Source of the DNA: VRUE01 sp963716245
GTDB lineage: Bacteria; Actinomycetota; Thermoleophilia; Solirubrobacterales; 70-9
Length of the DNA: 64,000 bases
Direction of reading: 5' to 3'
Assembly (NCBI GenBank): GCA_963716245.1
Contig: OY970300.1
Span: forward strand, 620,001 to 684,000
Of the stretch, positions 8,136-15,748 are shown one piece after another. How positions within the stretch are numbered: the first letter of the stretch is position 1; each line of letters starts with the position of its first letter. Both the position numbers and the translations under genes were made by a program. Under the pieces are notes generated by a model. The model was not told the DNA's origin, searched no databases, and saw only the letters and a program-made list of their open reading frames with translations.

Positions 8136-8993
8136 TCAGAGATCGCGGCGGCGGAACGCCAGCGCCGCCAGCGCCAGCACGGCGGTCGACCACGCCGGCG
8201 CCCACACCCAGATCGCCGCGCCGACGTTGCTGGCGCCGCCGAACGGCCCGAGCCGGACGATCACGCCGGTCGCACCGTCGATGTCCGAGGTCAGCGCGTG
8301 GAGCCCGTTCTGGTAGAGCGCCTCGAACGGGACGATCCAGGAGACGATCGAGCTCGCGGTCCTCAGGCTGTCGACGTCGAGCGCGTCGCCGATCTGGCCG
8401 AGCAGCCCGGCGGCGAGGCCCGTCGCGAAGACCATGAAGATCGCGATGCCGTTGGCGGTGGTCCCGAGCACGGTCGAGCCGAGCAGCGAGATCGCCACCA
8501 CGGTGACGACGCCCAGCGCCAGCCCGGCGGCCGGGACGACGAGCGAGCCGGGCGTGAAGTCGCCGGCGGCGTGCGTGATCAGCGCGGCGGCGAGGAAGAC
8601 GGTGACGACGTATGGCGCGCAGACGGCCGAGGCGGCGAGCAGCCGCCCGATCAGCAGCGTCGTGCGACCAACCGGGCGCACGACCAGCGGCTGGAGCAGT
8701 CCGCGCTCGGCGTCGCCGCGGACCGCGCCGAGGGTGAGGAAGACGGCCAGCACCACGCCGAGGAAGAGCGCGACGAACATCGCCAGGCCGAGCAGCGTCC
8801 CGCCCGCCAGCGCCCGCTCGTCGATCGGGACGAGGCCGCCGCCGCTTTCCCGCTCGAGCGACTCGAACGCCTCGAAGGCGGCCAGGGCGTAGAGCCCGAG
8901 GAAGGCCGCCGTGAGCAGCGCGACGACGAGCAGGACGCGCCGCCGGACCGCCTCCCGCAGCGCATGGCCGGCGATGACGATCGCGTCGCTCAC
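8136..8993 (-). CDS. ABC-2-type transporter permease
   Basis: A 285-aa integral membrane protein with about six hydrophobic segments and the ABC-2 layout: an N-terminal cytosolic amphipathic start (AGHALREAVRRRVLL), a long loop between TM1 and TM2, and DAERGLLQPLVVRPVGRTTLLIGR in the coupling region. The GTG start overlaps the ATPase stop (GTGA), so the two are co-translated. Its substrate is unknown; it resembles NosY-like export permeases. It could serve the MurD-like locus upstream, which is on the same strand. Confidence 0.85.
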   Translation of the reverse strand: MSDAIVIAGHALREAVRRRVLLVVALLTAAFLGLYALAAFEAFESLERESGGGLVPIDERALAGGTLLGLAMFVALFLGVVLAVFLTLGAVRGDAERGLLQPLVVRPVGRTTLLIGRLLAASAVCAPYVVTVFLAAALITHAAGDFTPGSLVVPAAGLALGVVTVVAISLLGSTVLGTTANGIAIFMVFATGLAAGLLGQIGDALDVDSLRTASSIVSWIVPFEALYQNGLHALTSDIDGATGVIVRLGPFGGASNVGAAIWVWAPAWSTAVLALAALAFRRRDL

Positions 8994-9838
8994 CCGTCGC
9001 GCCCCACCACGGCGGCGAGGTAGGCGTCCTCCAACGTGCCGTTCACGACGCGGACGCCGTAGACCTCGGCGCCGCCGGCGACCAGCTCCCGGACGATCCG
9101 CGGAACGTCCTCACGACGCGCGTCGGGCAGGCGGCGCACGCCTTCGGAGGTCTCGACCTCGACACCCCCGGGCGCCGTCAGGTCCGCCGGCGGCCCCTCG
9201 GTCACGACCCGGCCGCCGTCGATGATCGCGACCCGGTCGCAGACGAGCTCGACCTCGCTGAGCAGGTGTGAGTTCAGCAGCACGCCGATGCCTTCCTCGC
9301 GCAGCCCGACGAGCAGCTCGCGTACCGTGCGGCGGCCGCCGGGGTCGAGCGCGCTCGTCGGCTCGTCGAGCAGGACGAGGCGCGGGGCGCCGATCAGCGC
9401 CTGGGCGATGCCCAAACGCTGCTGCATGCCCTTGCTCATCGTCTCGACCCGCCGCCCGCTCTCGCCCGTCAGCCCGACCCGCTCCAGCAGCGCCCCGCGC
9501 TCCGCCGCCCCGCCGCCGGAGCGGGCGAGGCGCTGATGCAGCCGGAGCACCTCGTCGGCGCGGGCCCACCCTGGGAAGCGGAACAGCTCGGCCAGGTAGC
9601 CGATCGACGCCCGCGCCGCCCGGCTGCCGGCCGTCGCGCCGGCGACCCGCACCTCCCCGGCGCTCGGCCCGACCAGGCCGCAGGCGATCTTCACCAGGGT
9701 CGACTTGCCCGCCCCGTTGGGCCCGAGCAGGCCGACGAGCTCTCCCGCCGCGACCTCGAGATCGACGGCGTCGAGCGCGGTCGTCTTGCCGTAGCGCTTC
9801 GAGAGGCCCCGGACGGACAGGGCAGGGGTCACCCGCAC
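8990..9838 (-). CDS. ABC transporter ATP-binding protein
   Basis: Residues from GTG 9838 or 9832 give VTPALSVRGLSKRYGKTTALDAV. Walker A GPNGAGKST, signature SKGMQQRLGIAQAL, Walker B RLVLLDEPTSALDP and the H-loop LNSHLLSEVE are all present, followed by a C-terminal alpha/beta extension as in CcmA/NosF-type ATPases of ABC-2 exporters. It overlaps the permease by 4 bp and starts 10 bp after the MurD-like gene, so all may be one leftward operon. The longer reading to 10021 enters that gene and was rejected. Confidence 0.9.
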   Translation of the reverse strand: MRVTPALSVRGLSKRYGKTTALDAVDLEVAAGELVGLLGPNGAGKSTLVKIACGLVGPSAGEVRVAGATAGSRAARASIGYLAELFRFPGWARADEVLRLHQRLARSGGGAAERGALLERVGLTGESGRRVETMSKGMQQRLGIAQALIGAPRLVLLDEPTSALDPGGRRTVRELLVGLREEGIGVLLNSHLLSEVELVCDRVAIIDGGRVVTEGPPADLTAPGGVEVETSEGVRRLPDARREDVPRIVRELVAGGAEVYGVRVVNGTLEDAYLAAVVGRDG

Positions 9839-9848
9839 AGTCTTGCGA

Positions 9849-11312
9849 TTAGTGAGGTTGATCGGACGCGTGCTCGCAATCGTTGCGCCGATCGCTGTGA
9901 GTGCGCATCTGGTTCGGGGCGGTTCGAATCCGGCCTGACTTGGGCAGGACCGCTTCGCGGAACTTGCTGCCTCGCTCGAACTCGTTCTGGAACATGCCGA
10001 AGCTGGAGGCGCCGGGGGCAAGCAGCACCACGCTGCCGGGGCCCGACAGGGATTCGGCGGCGGTCACGGCCGAGGCCATCGAGTCGTGGGGCCCGGAGAT
10101 CGCGCCGAAACCGCGGTGGCGCAGGGCTCGTTCGATGCCGGCGGTCGCGGGACCGTCTAGAAGTACGACATGTCTCGCCAGCTCAGATGCAGCGACGGCC
10201 AGCGGGGTCGGATCGAGCCGCTTGGAGGCGCCGCCGGCGATCAGGACCAGGTCTTTGCTCGCATAGCTCCGGATCGATGCGGCGGCGGCGGCCGGCATAG
10301 TCGCGGTGGTGTCGTTTACGAATTGGACACCATTCACCGTGGCGACGATCTCCTGCCGGTCCTCCAGCGGGCGGAGCGAGGACAGTGGATCCCGCAGGCT
10401 CTCCGGTTCGGCGCCGACCGCAAGGGCTACGCAAGCGGCCGCGGCGACGTTGCCGAGGTAGTGCTCTGCCCTCATCGGCAGGTCCTCGACCCGCACCAGC
10501 TCGATTTCCCTCCCATCCCAGCGGGCGCGCAGGGCCCCGCCGCAGCAGGAGACGCCCGGTGCCCCTTCCGGCAGCGGCTCGCCGGCCGTCTCGAAGTATG
10601 CGATTCGGCCGCGGGTCCGCGGCTCCAGTCGCTCGCGATCAAAGCGCCTGGAGGGGAGAATCGCCCAGTCGTTTTCCTCCTGATGGTCGAGCACCGCGGC
10701 CTTCGCCTCGTGGTAGGCGTCGACATTCGCGTAGCGGTCCAAATGGTCCTCGAGCAGGTTGGTGACCGCGAAGACATGGGGGGCGGCACCGTGTTCGGCC
10801 ATGCCCTCGGCCTGAAAGGAGGAAACCTCGGCTACGGCGACGGATCCCTGTCCGAGCGGGGGAGAGTCGAGGGCCGATATGCCCATGTTGCCGACCAGCT
10901 CGATGCGTGGAAACGTGCCTTTCAGCAGGTGCTCAGTCGCGTAGGACGCGGTGGTCTTCCCCTTGCTGCCGGTGATGCCGATCACGGTTGCGTCGGTTGC
11001 ATCGACGAACAGCGCCATCTCCATCGTCACCGGCTTCCCCAGCTCCCGCGCCCGTTCGAGCACCCACGAATCGGCCGGAACCGCCGGATTACGGATGACG
11101 AGGTCGGCCCATTCGAGGTCGGCGGGGTCGTGCCCTTCCAGGGTCAAGCCGACCGGGCACCCTTTCAGCGACTGAATCGAGGTGCGCAGCTCCTTCTCGC
11201 TGCCGAGGTCGGTGACGATTACATCTGCTCCTTCGCGCGCCGCCCAGCGGGCGACACCCACGCCACCGCCGTTCCGGCCCAGGCCGAGTACGAGGACCCT
11301 CCTACCGCGCAA
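9849..11312 (-). CDS. MurD-like UDP-N-acetylmuramoyl-alanine:glutamate ligase family protein
   Basis: A 487-aa Mur ligase: Rossmann-like N-domain (RRVLVLGLGRNGGGVGVARW), ATP loop ITGSKGKTT at 113-121, ELVGNMGISALDS, VAEVSSFQAEG, TNLLEDHLDRYANVDAYHEAK, and a C-domain with VNDTTATMPAAAAASI and LIAGGASKRLD. These are MurD signatures. MurD adds D-Glu to UDP-MurNAc-L-Ala in the cytoplasm. It is unusual that no other mur/fts (dcw) gene is near; it starts at TTG 11312, 3 bp after an MGS/SorC-like gene, and has a hydrophilic C-terminal tail of about 30 residues beyond the usual end. It may be a second MurD recruited to make a different amino-acyl conjugate. Confidence 0.85.
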   Translation of the reverse strand: MRGRRVLVLGLGRNGGGVGVARWAAREGADVIVTDLGSEKELRTSIQSLKGCPVGLTLEGHDPADLEWADLVIRNPAVPADSWVLERARELGKPVTMEMALFVDATDATVIGITGSKGKTTASYATEHLLKGTFPRIELVGNMGISALDSPPLGQGSVAVAEVSSFQAEGMAEHGAAPHVFAVTNLLEDHLDRYANVDAYHEAKAAVLDHQEENDWAILPSRRFDRERLEPRTRGRIAYFETAGEPLPEGAPGVSCCGGALRARWDGREIELVRVEDLPMRAEHYLGNVAAAACVALAVGAEPESLRDPLSSLRPLEDRQEIVATVNGVQFVNDTTATMPAAAAASIRSYASKDLVLIAGGASKRLDPTPLAVAASELARHVVLLDGPATAGIERALRHRGFGAISGPHDSMASAVTAAESLSGPGSVVLLAPGASSFGMFQNEFERGSKFREAVLPKSGRIRTAPNQMRTHSDRRNDCEHASDQPH

Positions 11313-11315
11313 GGT

Positions 11316-13973
11316 CTAGCGTCCCTGCCCTGGCGGCTTCAGTCCCGCCATCTCCTCTTTCAGTACGCCCCAGGCGAAAGCTTCGTCGGTGATGAAGGTC
11401 GTCGCCAGGCCGGCTTTGAGTGCCGCCCAGGCCGCGCGCCTGCGGGGGGCACCGCCCTGGGCGCCGTTCACGAGGACCACCTCGGCCCGGCCGGCCTTGA
11501 GTTTCCTGATCTCCTCCATGGACATCCCCACCTGTCTATAGGCGGCGTGTTTTCGCTGCCGAACCTCGCCGTCGTGCTCTTCGAGGTAGATCGTCCCGAC
11601 CGCCCCCTCGCAGCCGCTGTAGTGCGTCGCCAGGTCCGCCGGCAGCGCCGTTGCCAGGGTCGCCGGGCCCTTCTTCGAGCGCTCCTGCAGGGGCGCCGCG
11701 CTAAGCAGGAGCACGTCCAAGGCGCTCCAATCGAGTTTCGGAGCGCCGCCCCAGGGATCTCCGCGGCCGTCGGCAAGGGCGAAAGCGGACTCCGGGTAGA
11801 GCACCGCTTTCCCGCCGAGAATCCGCACGGCGCGGTCAACGAGCGAGTGCGACTCGAGCGAGCGGTCCCGAGCGCCGATCACTCCGACCGTCGGCACCAC
11901 GCGCAGCTCACCTGGGCCGAAGGGCTTTGCCTGTCCCGGCAGGGGAAGCCAGTTTCCTTTCGACACCGCGTAACTGCGACTCCCGTGCAGGTCGGCGGCG
12001 CTGTGCTCCTCGACGAAATCGTGAAGCCCCAGCGCCCCTGCGAGCGCCCGCCTGTCAAAAGCTCGCCCCTCGTCCTGTTGCTCGACCCTGCCGAGGATGT
12101 CGCGGATCGCTCCACCCCAGGGGAACCCGAAGCGAACCGGTTCGTCACGCTCGGCCCGTGTCTCCGCGACGGTCTTTAGGGCGCCGACGATATGGATGGC
12201 GGCCATTGCCGTTACGCGCGCCCAGAGCGCTTCTGAATCGTCCGTTCTCTGTCGGGACCTCGACCGCCCGCGTGCCTGCCCGCCGTCTGGGTGGGCGAGG
12301 ACGAGCTCGACGTCGAAGACCCTCCGGAAGGCCTCGACGAGCGTGGTCGCGGTGGAGGCCCCGCTCTTTCCCAGGCAGATCTCGAGGTTCTCCGCCCACC
12401 TGTCCGCCGACCTCTCGTCGTGAAGGAGGAGGCAATTGCTGTCGGCGAGCTGTGCGGCCCGGTCCAGGACCTGGATCTCCGTGTCGTGCTCGCGCGGCGT
12501 CTCGGCGTCTTGGAAGAAGAGGACGGTGTCGCATTCGTCGTTGAGGACCTTGCGGGCGAGCTGGATCACCCCTCCCTGGCGGCCCCTGGTGAGCAGGGGA
12601 ATCCAGTCGGGGGCGCCGGGGCCCTCGCTGCGTTCATCCTGCTGCCATTCGGAGGACTTGGCATCGATCGTGTCCTTGACCTGCTCGCGCCGCTGGTCGC
12701 CGACGTCGGTGAGGACGTCCTCCTGGTACTCATCGTCGTGAATCGAGCCGCCGTTGAGGACGTGGCCGGTGACCTGAGTCGCCCACCGCTTCGGAAAGCG
12801 GCGGTCGATCAGTCCGACGTGGCGGTCGGCGAAGTCCATCATCGCCCGCTTGTGGCGGTCGTGGGCCGCGAGCGCGAGCGCTCCATCGCCATCCTCCAGC
12901 TCGCTCCCTTCCGGAAAGCCCGCCTTCGGGGGCGACACGAGCAGATCCTTCGCCGCCGGCTCCTTGCCATCGGCTGCCCGTCGCGCCCACTCCAGCCTGA
13001 ACCAGCGGGCGGCTCCCCGGTAGCTGGTGAGAAACGCGGTGCGGGTGAGGAGACACTCCCGCTTGAGGGAAGCGCTGGCGGGATAGAGGGAAGTGGTGTC
13101 ATGGGGGTCGATCAGGTAGACGACGTGAGCCCTCAATTCCGGGTCGGCCTCCGCTGCTGCGATCACCAACTCGGTTGCGTGGACGAGGCCGCCGTAGAAG
13201 CCGGCCGGAAGGGCGGCGAAATGGTCGTAGTCGTGGAGCAGGCCGGCCCGCCAGATCTCCTTGTAGGACCCCTCGAGCGAGTAGATCATCGCTTCGGTCG
13301 CGCGCCAGTAGGGCTCGAACTCCCGGACCAGCTTCACCAGGCCGCTGGCCGGGCCGCTGCGCATCGCTTGCGCGGCGATCAGAATCACGATCTCCTGCTC
13401 GTCGGTCGGCTGGTGCTCGCGCACCGGCCAGGGTGCGGGACGGGGAGACGAGGACTTTGGCCCCGTTGACTTCGGTTTCAGATTCGGCTTGGACTGCGAG
13501 CGCGGCTTCGGCAGCTCGGGGGCGCCCAGCTCCGACGCGACCAGGCGGGTGGCGAGCTCGCCGTAGATGTCGGGCTCCTGATTTCGCTTGAAGCTATCGA
13601 CGCTCTTGATTTTGTGGCCCCGCTTGGTTAGCCACTGGGTAATGAGCCACTGCCTACGTTCGGTTACGTTCGAGTCGTACACGCCCTCGCCGAGGGCAAG
13701 GAGGGCCAGCCAGGCGGCGGCGAGCGATCGGTTGTGGCGAGGGGGGGTGCGGTCCTCCTCTTCTTTCGCCTCCCGCGTTAACTGCAGCAACCTTTCGCGG
13801 AGGCGGTCGACGCTTTTCTTCCCGGGTTCGAGCTGCAGGAGGCTCGCCAGCGTCGGCATCTCGGCAAACTGGAACCCGTCCGGGTCGCGCCAATCGAGGC
13901 GAGCGATCGAGCGAAGCTCCTTCGCGAGCCGCTTGATATCCATATCGGTATCAATGTCGACCTTGCGCGGCAC
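11316..13973 (-). CDS. multidomain protein: two methylglyoxal-synthase-like domains plus SorC-type effector-binding domain
   Basis: An 885-aa cytosolic protein. Residues 1-150 are helical and charged; 155-185 is a Pro/Lys/Ser linker. About 195-335 looks like a degenerate MGS fold (LPAGFYGGLVHA, HVVYLIDPHDTTSLYP, a Cys-containing helix, FLTSYRGAARWF). About 365-530 matches MGS more clearly: LALAAHDRHKRAMMDFADRH, LLTRGRQGGVIQLA, TVLFFQDAETPREHDTEIQV. Here H371 and the later H/D pair are kept, but the GGD catalytic Asp of MGS is Val (GGV) and TGTTG is lost, so catalysis is doubtful. About 590-875 resembles the SorC/DeoR-type sugar-phosphate-binding domain (RSLESHSLVDRAVRILGGKA, GAVGTIYLEEHDG, FITDEAFAWGVL). 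No clear HTH is seen. It precedes the MurD-like gene by 3 bp. Likely a metabolite sensor; function inferred. Confidence 0.7.
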   Translation of the reverse strand: MPRKVDIDTDMDIKRLAKELRSIARLDWRDPDGFQFAEMPTLASLLQLEPGKKSVDRLRERLLQLTREAKEEEDRTPPRHNRSLAAAWLALLALGEGVYDSNVTERRQWLITQWLTKRGHKIKSVDSFKRNQEPDIYGELATRLVASELGAPELPKPRSQSKPNLKPKSTGPKSSSPRPAPWPVREHQPTDEQEIVILIAAQAMRSGPASGLVKLVREFEPYWRATEAMIYSLEGSYKEIWRAGLLHDYDHFAALPAGFYGGLVHATELVIAAAEADPELRAHVVYLIDPHDTTSLYPASASLKRECLLTRTAFLTSYRGAARWFRLEWARRAADGKEPAAKDLLVSPPKAGFPEGSELEDGDGALALAAHDRHKRAMMDFADRHVGLIDRRFPKRWATQVTGHVLNGGSIHDDEYQEDVLTDVGDQRREQVKDTIDAKSSEWQQDERSEGPGAPDWIPLLTRGRQGGVIQLARKVLNDECDTVLFFQDAETPREHDTEIQVLDRAAQLADSNCLLLHDERSADRWAENLEICLGKSGASTATTLVEAFRRVFDVELVLAHPDGGQARGRSRSRQRTDDSEALWARVTAMAAIHIVGALKTVAETRAERDEPVRFGFPWGGAIRDILGRVEQQDEGRAFDRRALAGALGLHDFVEEHSAADLHGSRSYAVSKGNWLPLPGQAKPFGPGELRVVPTVGVIGARDRSLESHSLVDRAVRILGGKAVLYPESAFALADGRGDPWGGAPKLDWSALDVLLLSAAPLQERSKKGPATLATALPADLATHYSGCEGAVGTIYLEEHDGEVRQRKHAAYRQVGMSMEEIRKLKAGRAEVVLVNGAQGGAPRRRAAWAALKAGLATTFITDEAFAWGVLKEEMAGLKPPGQGR

Positions 13974-14004
13974 GCGAGAAGTCTTTCAGATCCGCGCTAG
14001 GGGC

Positions 14005-14021
14005 GATGTTCACTGAACATC
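14005..14021. promoter_or_regulatory. perfect 17-bp palindrome in divergent promoter region
   Basis: GATGTTCA-C-TGAACATC is an exact inverted repeat in the 132-bp gap between the leftward MGS/SorC gene (start 13973) and the rightward oxygenase gene (start 14106). Position and symmetry suggest an operator controlling both arms. Which protein binds is unknown; the SorC-like domain next door is a candidate only if a DNA-binding segment exists. Confidence 0.6.
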
Positions 14022-14105
14022 ACCTGACAATCCTTGCTCCGTCCCCCGTCGAGGGGTTATTGCTGCCGGTGTCGGATGCACACCACACCCACATGGGGGC
14101 AGCAA

Positions 14106-14987
14106 ATGGGCCAAGCACTAGAACAACAGAACGCAGTACGGGTTGCGACCGATCCCAAGACTCATGGGATCGAACGACACCCGATGGTTCTCAAGCGCAC
14201 CGATCTCTTCGCGGATGACGTGCTCGCCGTCGCGGAGGGTCAGGCGCTTGCGCTGGTCATCGAGCGCTATTACTCGCAGGAAGCGTGCACGACGCTAACC
14301 GAACGTCTGCTGGCGGCGACCGAGCTATGGTCGGGCTATCCGCCGGGAAGCGGCGCCGAGCACATCGGCACTCTCGGCAGCGCCCTCTACAACTGCCTAG
14401 GGGAGGAGCTGTCATCGGATTGCGGTGAGTACTTCCAGAGTGCGCCCGGTCGCAACCGCGATCTGCGCGCGGTCACCGCACCGCTGATCCATCCTGCCGA
14501 TCGAGTCCGAATCGAGATGGACAACGAGTGGCCCGCCGGTGCGACGTTGCTGCGTGTTGGCGGTAGCCGCCCGTCCTTCTTTGGTCTCTGTCGCTTCGTC
14601 CGCTCTGGGGGCGGGATCGAGCCGCATACGGATCGCGCCGATTGGGATTTGCCGTGCGAGGCGACCTCTCGTTTCCGCGCGCAGCTGTTTTTGAACGTCT
14701 ACCTGACCCAGGCGCAGGCGGGAGGCGATCTCGAGCTCTGGGGCATGGAGGTTCCGACCAAGGCTGACTACGACGAGCTCAGGAGCGCGGCGACTCCCTA
14801 CGCATTGGATCGCCGTCTGCTGCCGGAGCCCGACCTGACGATCAGCATCGACCCGGGAACGCTCGTGATCGCGAATGCCAGCAAGCCGCACGCGGTCACT
14901 CCGTGTTCGGGCGGGGGTCAGCGCCTCAGCGTTTCCGGGTTTCTCGGCTATTCCGGCCCCCTGGAGCCGTTGCGCGTCTTCTCATAA
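14106..14987 (+). CDS. 2-oxoglutarate/Fe(II)-dependent oxygenase
   Basis: A 293-aa protein from ATG 14106; a G-rich stretch (14095-14099) gives weak SD support, and upstream ATGs are possible. The double-stranded beta-helix iron triad is visible: H174xD176 in GIEPHTDRADWD and H262 in ASKPHAVTPCSGGGQR, with R273 eleven residues later as the 2OG carboxylate ligand. RAQLFLNVYLTQAQAGGDLEL is a core strand pair. Such enzymes hydroxylate proteins, amino acids or small molecules. It is the first gene of a tight rightward set; the next gene is an AlaX-like protein 30 bp on. Substrate unknown; an amino acid or aminoacyl product would fit the context. Confidence 0.85.
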   Translation: MGQALEQQNAVRVATDPKTHGIERHPMVLKRTDLFADDVLAVAEGQALALVIERYYSQEACTTLTERLLAATELWSGYPPGSGAEHIGTLGSALYNCLGEELSSDCGEYFQSAPGRNRDLRAVTAPLIHPADRVRIEMDNEWPAGATLLRVGGSRPSFFGLCRFVRSGGGIEPHTDRADWDLPCEATSRFRAQLFLNVYLTQAQAGGDLELWGMEVPTKADYDELRSAATPYALDRRLLPEPDLTISIDPGTLVIANASKPHAVTPCSGGGQRLSVSGFLGYSGPLEPLRVFS

Positions 14988-15017
14988 GAAATGACACACG
15001 AGAAAGGAATGAAGAGA

Positions 15018-15737
15018 ATGACTGACCTGGCATACATGACCGCTCCTGAGCAAACGGAGATGGAAGCGGTGGTCGAAAGCGTGGAGAGCCAAAGTGGCTA
15101 CGTCACGCTGACTCTCGACCGGACCCCAATCTACCCCCAGGGCGGCGGCCAGCCCAGCGATATCGGAATGATCGAAGGCGATGGTTACACCTTCGCCATC
15201 CGCAAGGCGGTGCTTCTCGACGGGGTTGTTCACCATCAAGGGATCGTTCTCGAGGGGGAGCCCTCTCCGGGCTCCGCGCACGTGAAGATCGACCCGGAAC
15301 GACGTTCCCTACACGCTGCCCTGCACAGTGGAGGGCATCTGATCATGACCGCGATGTTCGAGCTCACCGGGATGCGGGCGGTGAAGGGCTACCACTTCCC
15401 CGAGGGTCCCTACGTCGAGTTCGAGGGAACGCTCGATGAGAAGACGAAGGGCGACCTGCCGGACGCTCTGCAGCGCCGCATCGACGAGATGGTGGCAAGC
15501 GACGAGGAGATCACCGTCGAATCGACCAACGCCGGGGAGCTGGCGGCCGAGGGCGTCTACATGCCGGCGGAGATTCCCGCCGACAAGCCCACGCGGGTTG
15601 TCACCACGTGTGGCTATCGCTCGCCCTGCGGGGGGACGCACGTGGCGCGGACTGGAAAGCTGGCGGGTCTGCGGATCCGCCGGATCAAGAGCAAGAAGGG
15701 GCGCACCCGCGTCGCCTATGCGATCGGAGCGGAATAG
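15018..15737 (+). CDS. AlaX-like aminoacyl-tRNA editing protein
   Basis: A 239-aa stand-alone editing domain. Zinc and catalytic residues are present: H99-AAL-H103 (LHAALHSGGHLI) and C204-GGT-H208 (SPCGGTHV), with the N-terminal PIYPQGGGQPSD beta-barrel signature of AlaX and the AlaRS editing domain. AlaX proteins deacylate mischarged tRNA-Ala (Ser or Gly); relatives edit other amino acids. ATG 15018 was chosen because AAAGGA lies about 10 nt upstream; ATG 14991 and 15009 are alternatives. It sits between an oxygenase and a CHAT protease, an unusual context that suggests protection against, or processing of, a non-standard amino acid. Confidence 0.88.
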   Translation: MTDLAYMTAPEQTEMEAVVESVESQSGYVTLTLDRTPIYPQGGGQPSDIGMIEGDGYTFAIRKAVLLDGVVHHQGIVLEGEPSPGSAHVKIDPERRSLHAALHSGGHLIMTAMFELTGMRAVKGYHFPEGPYVEFEGTLDEKTKGDLPDALQRRIDEMVASDEEITVESTNAGELAAEGVYMPAEIPADKPTRVVTTCGYRSPCGGTHVARTGKLAGLRIRRIKSKKGRTRVAYAIGAE

Positions 15738-15748
15738 GAGGCGATGGT

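Noticed and set aside
10170..13469. long plus-strand frames over the MurD-like and MGS/SorC genes
   Set aside because: The minus strand has family motifs throughout; the plus-strand products are low-complexity.
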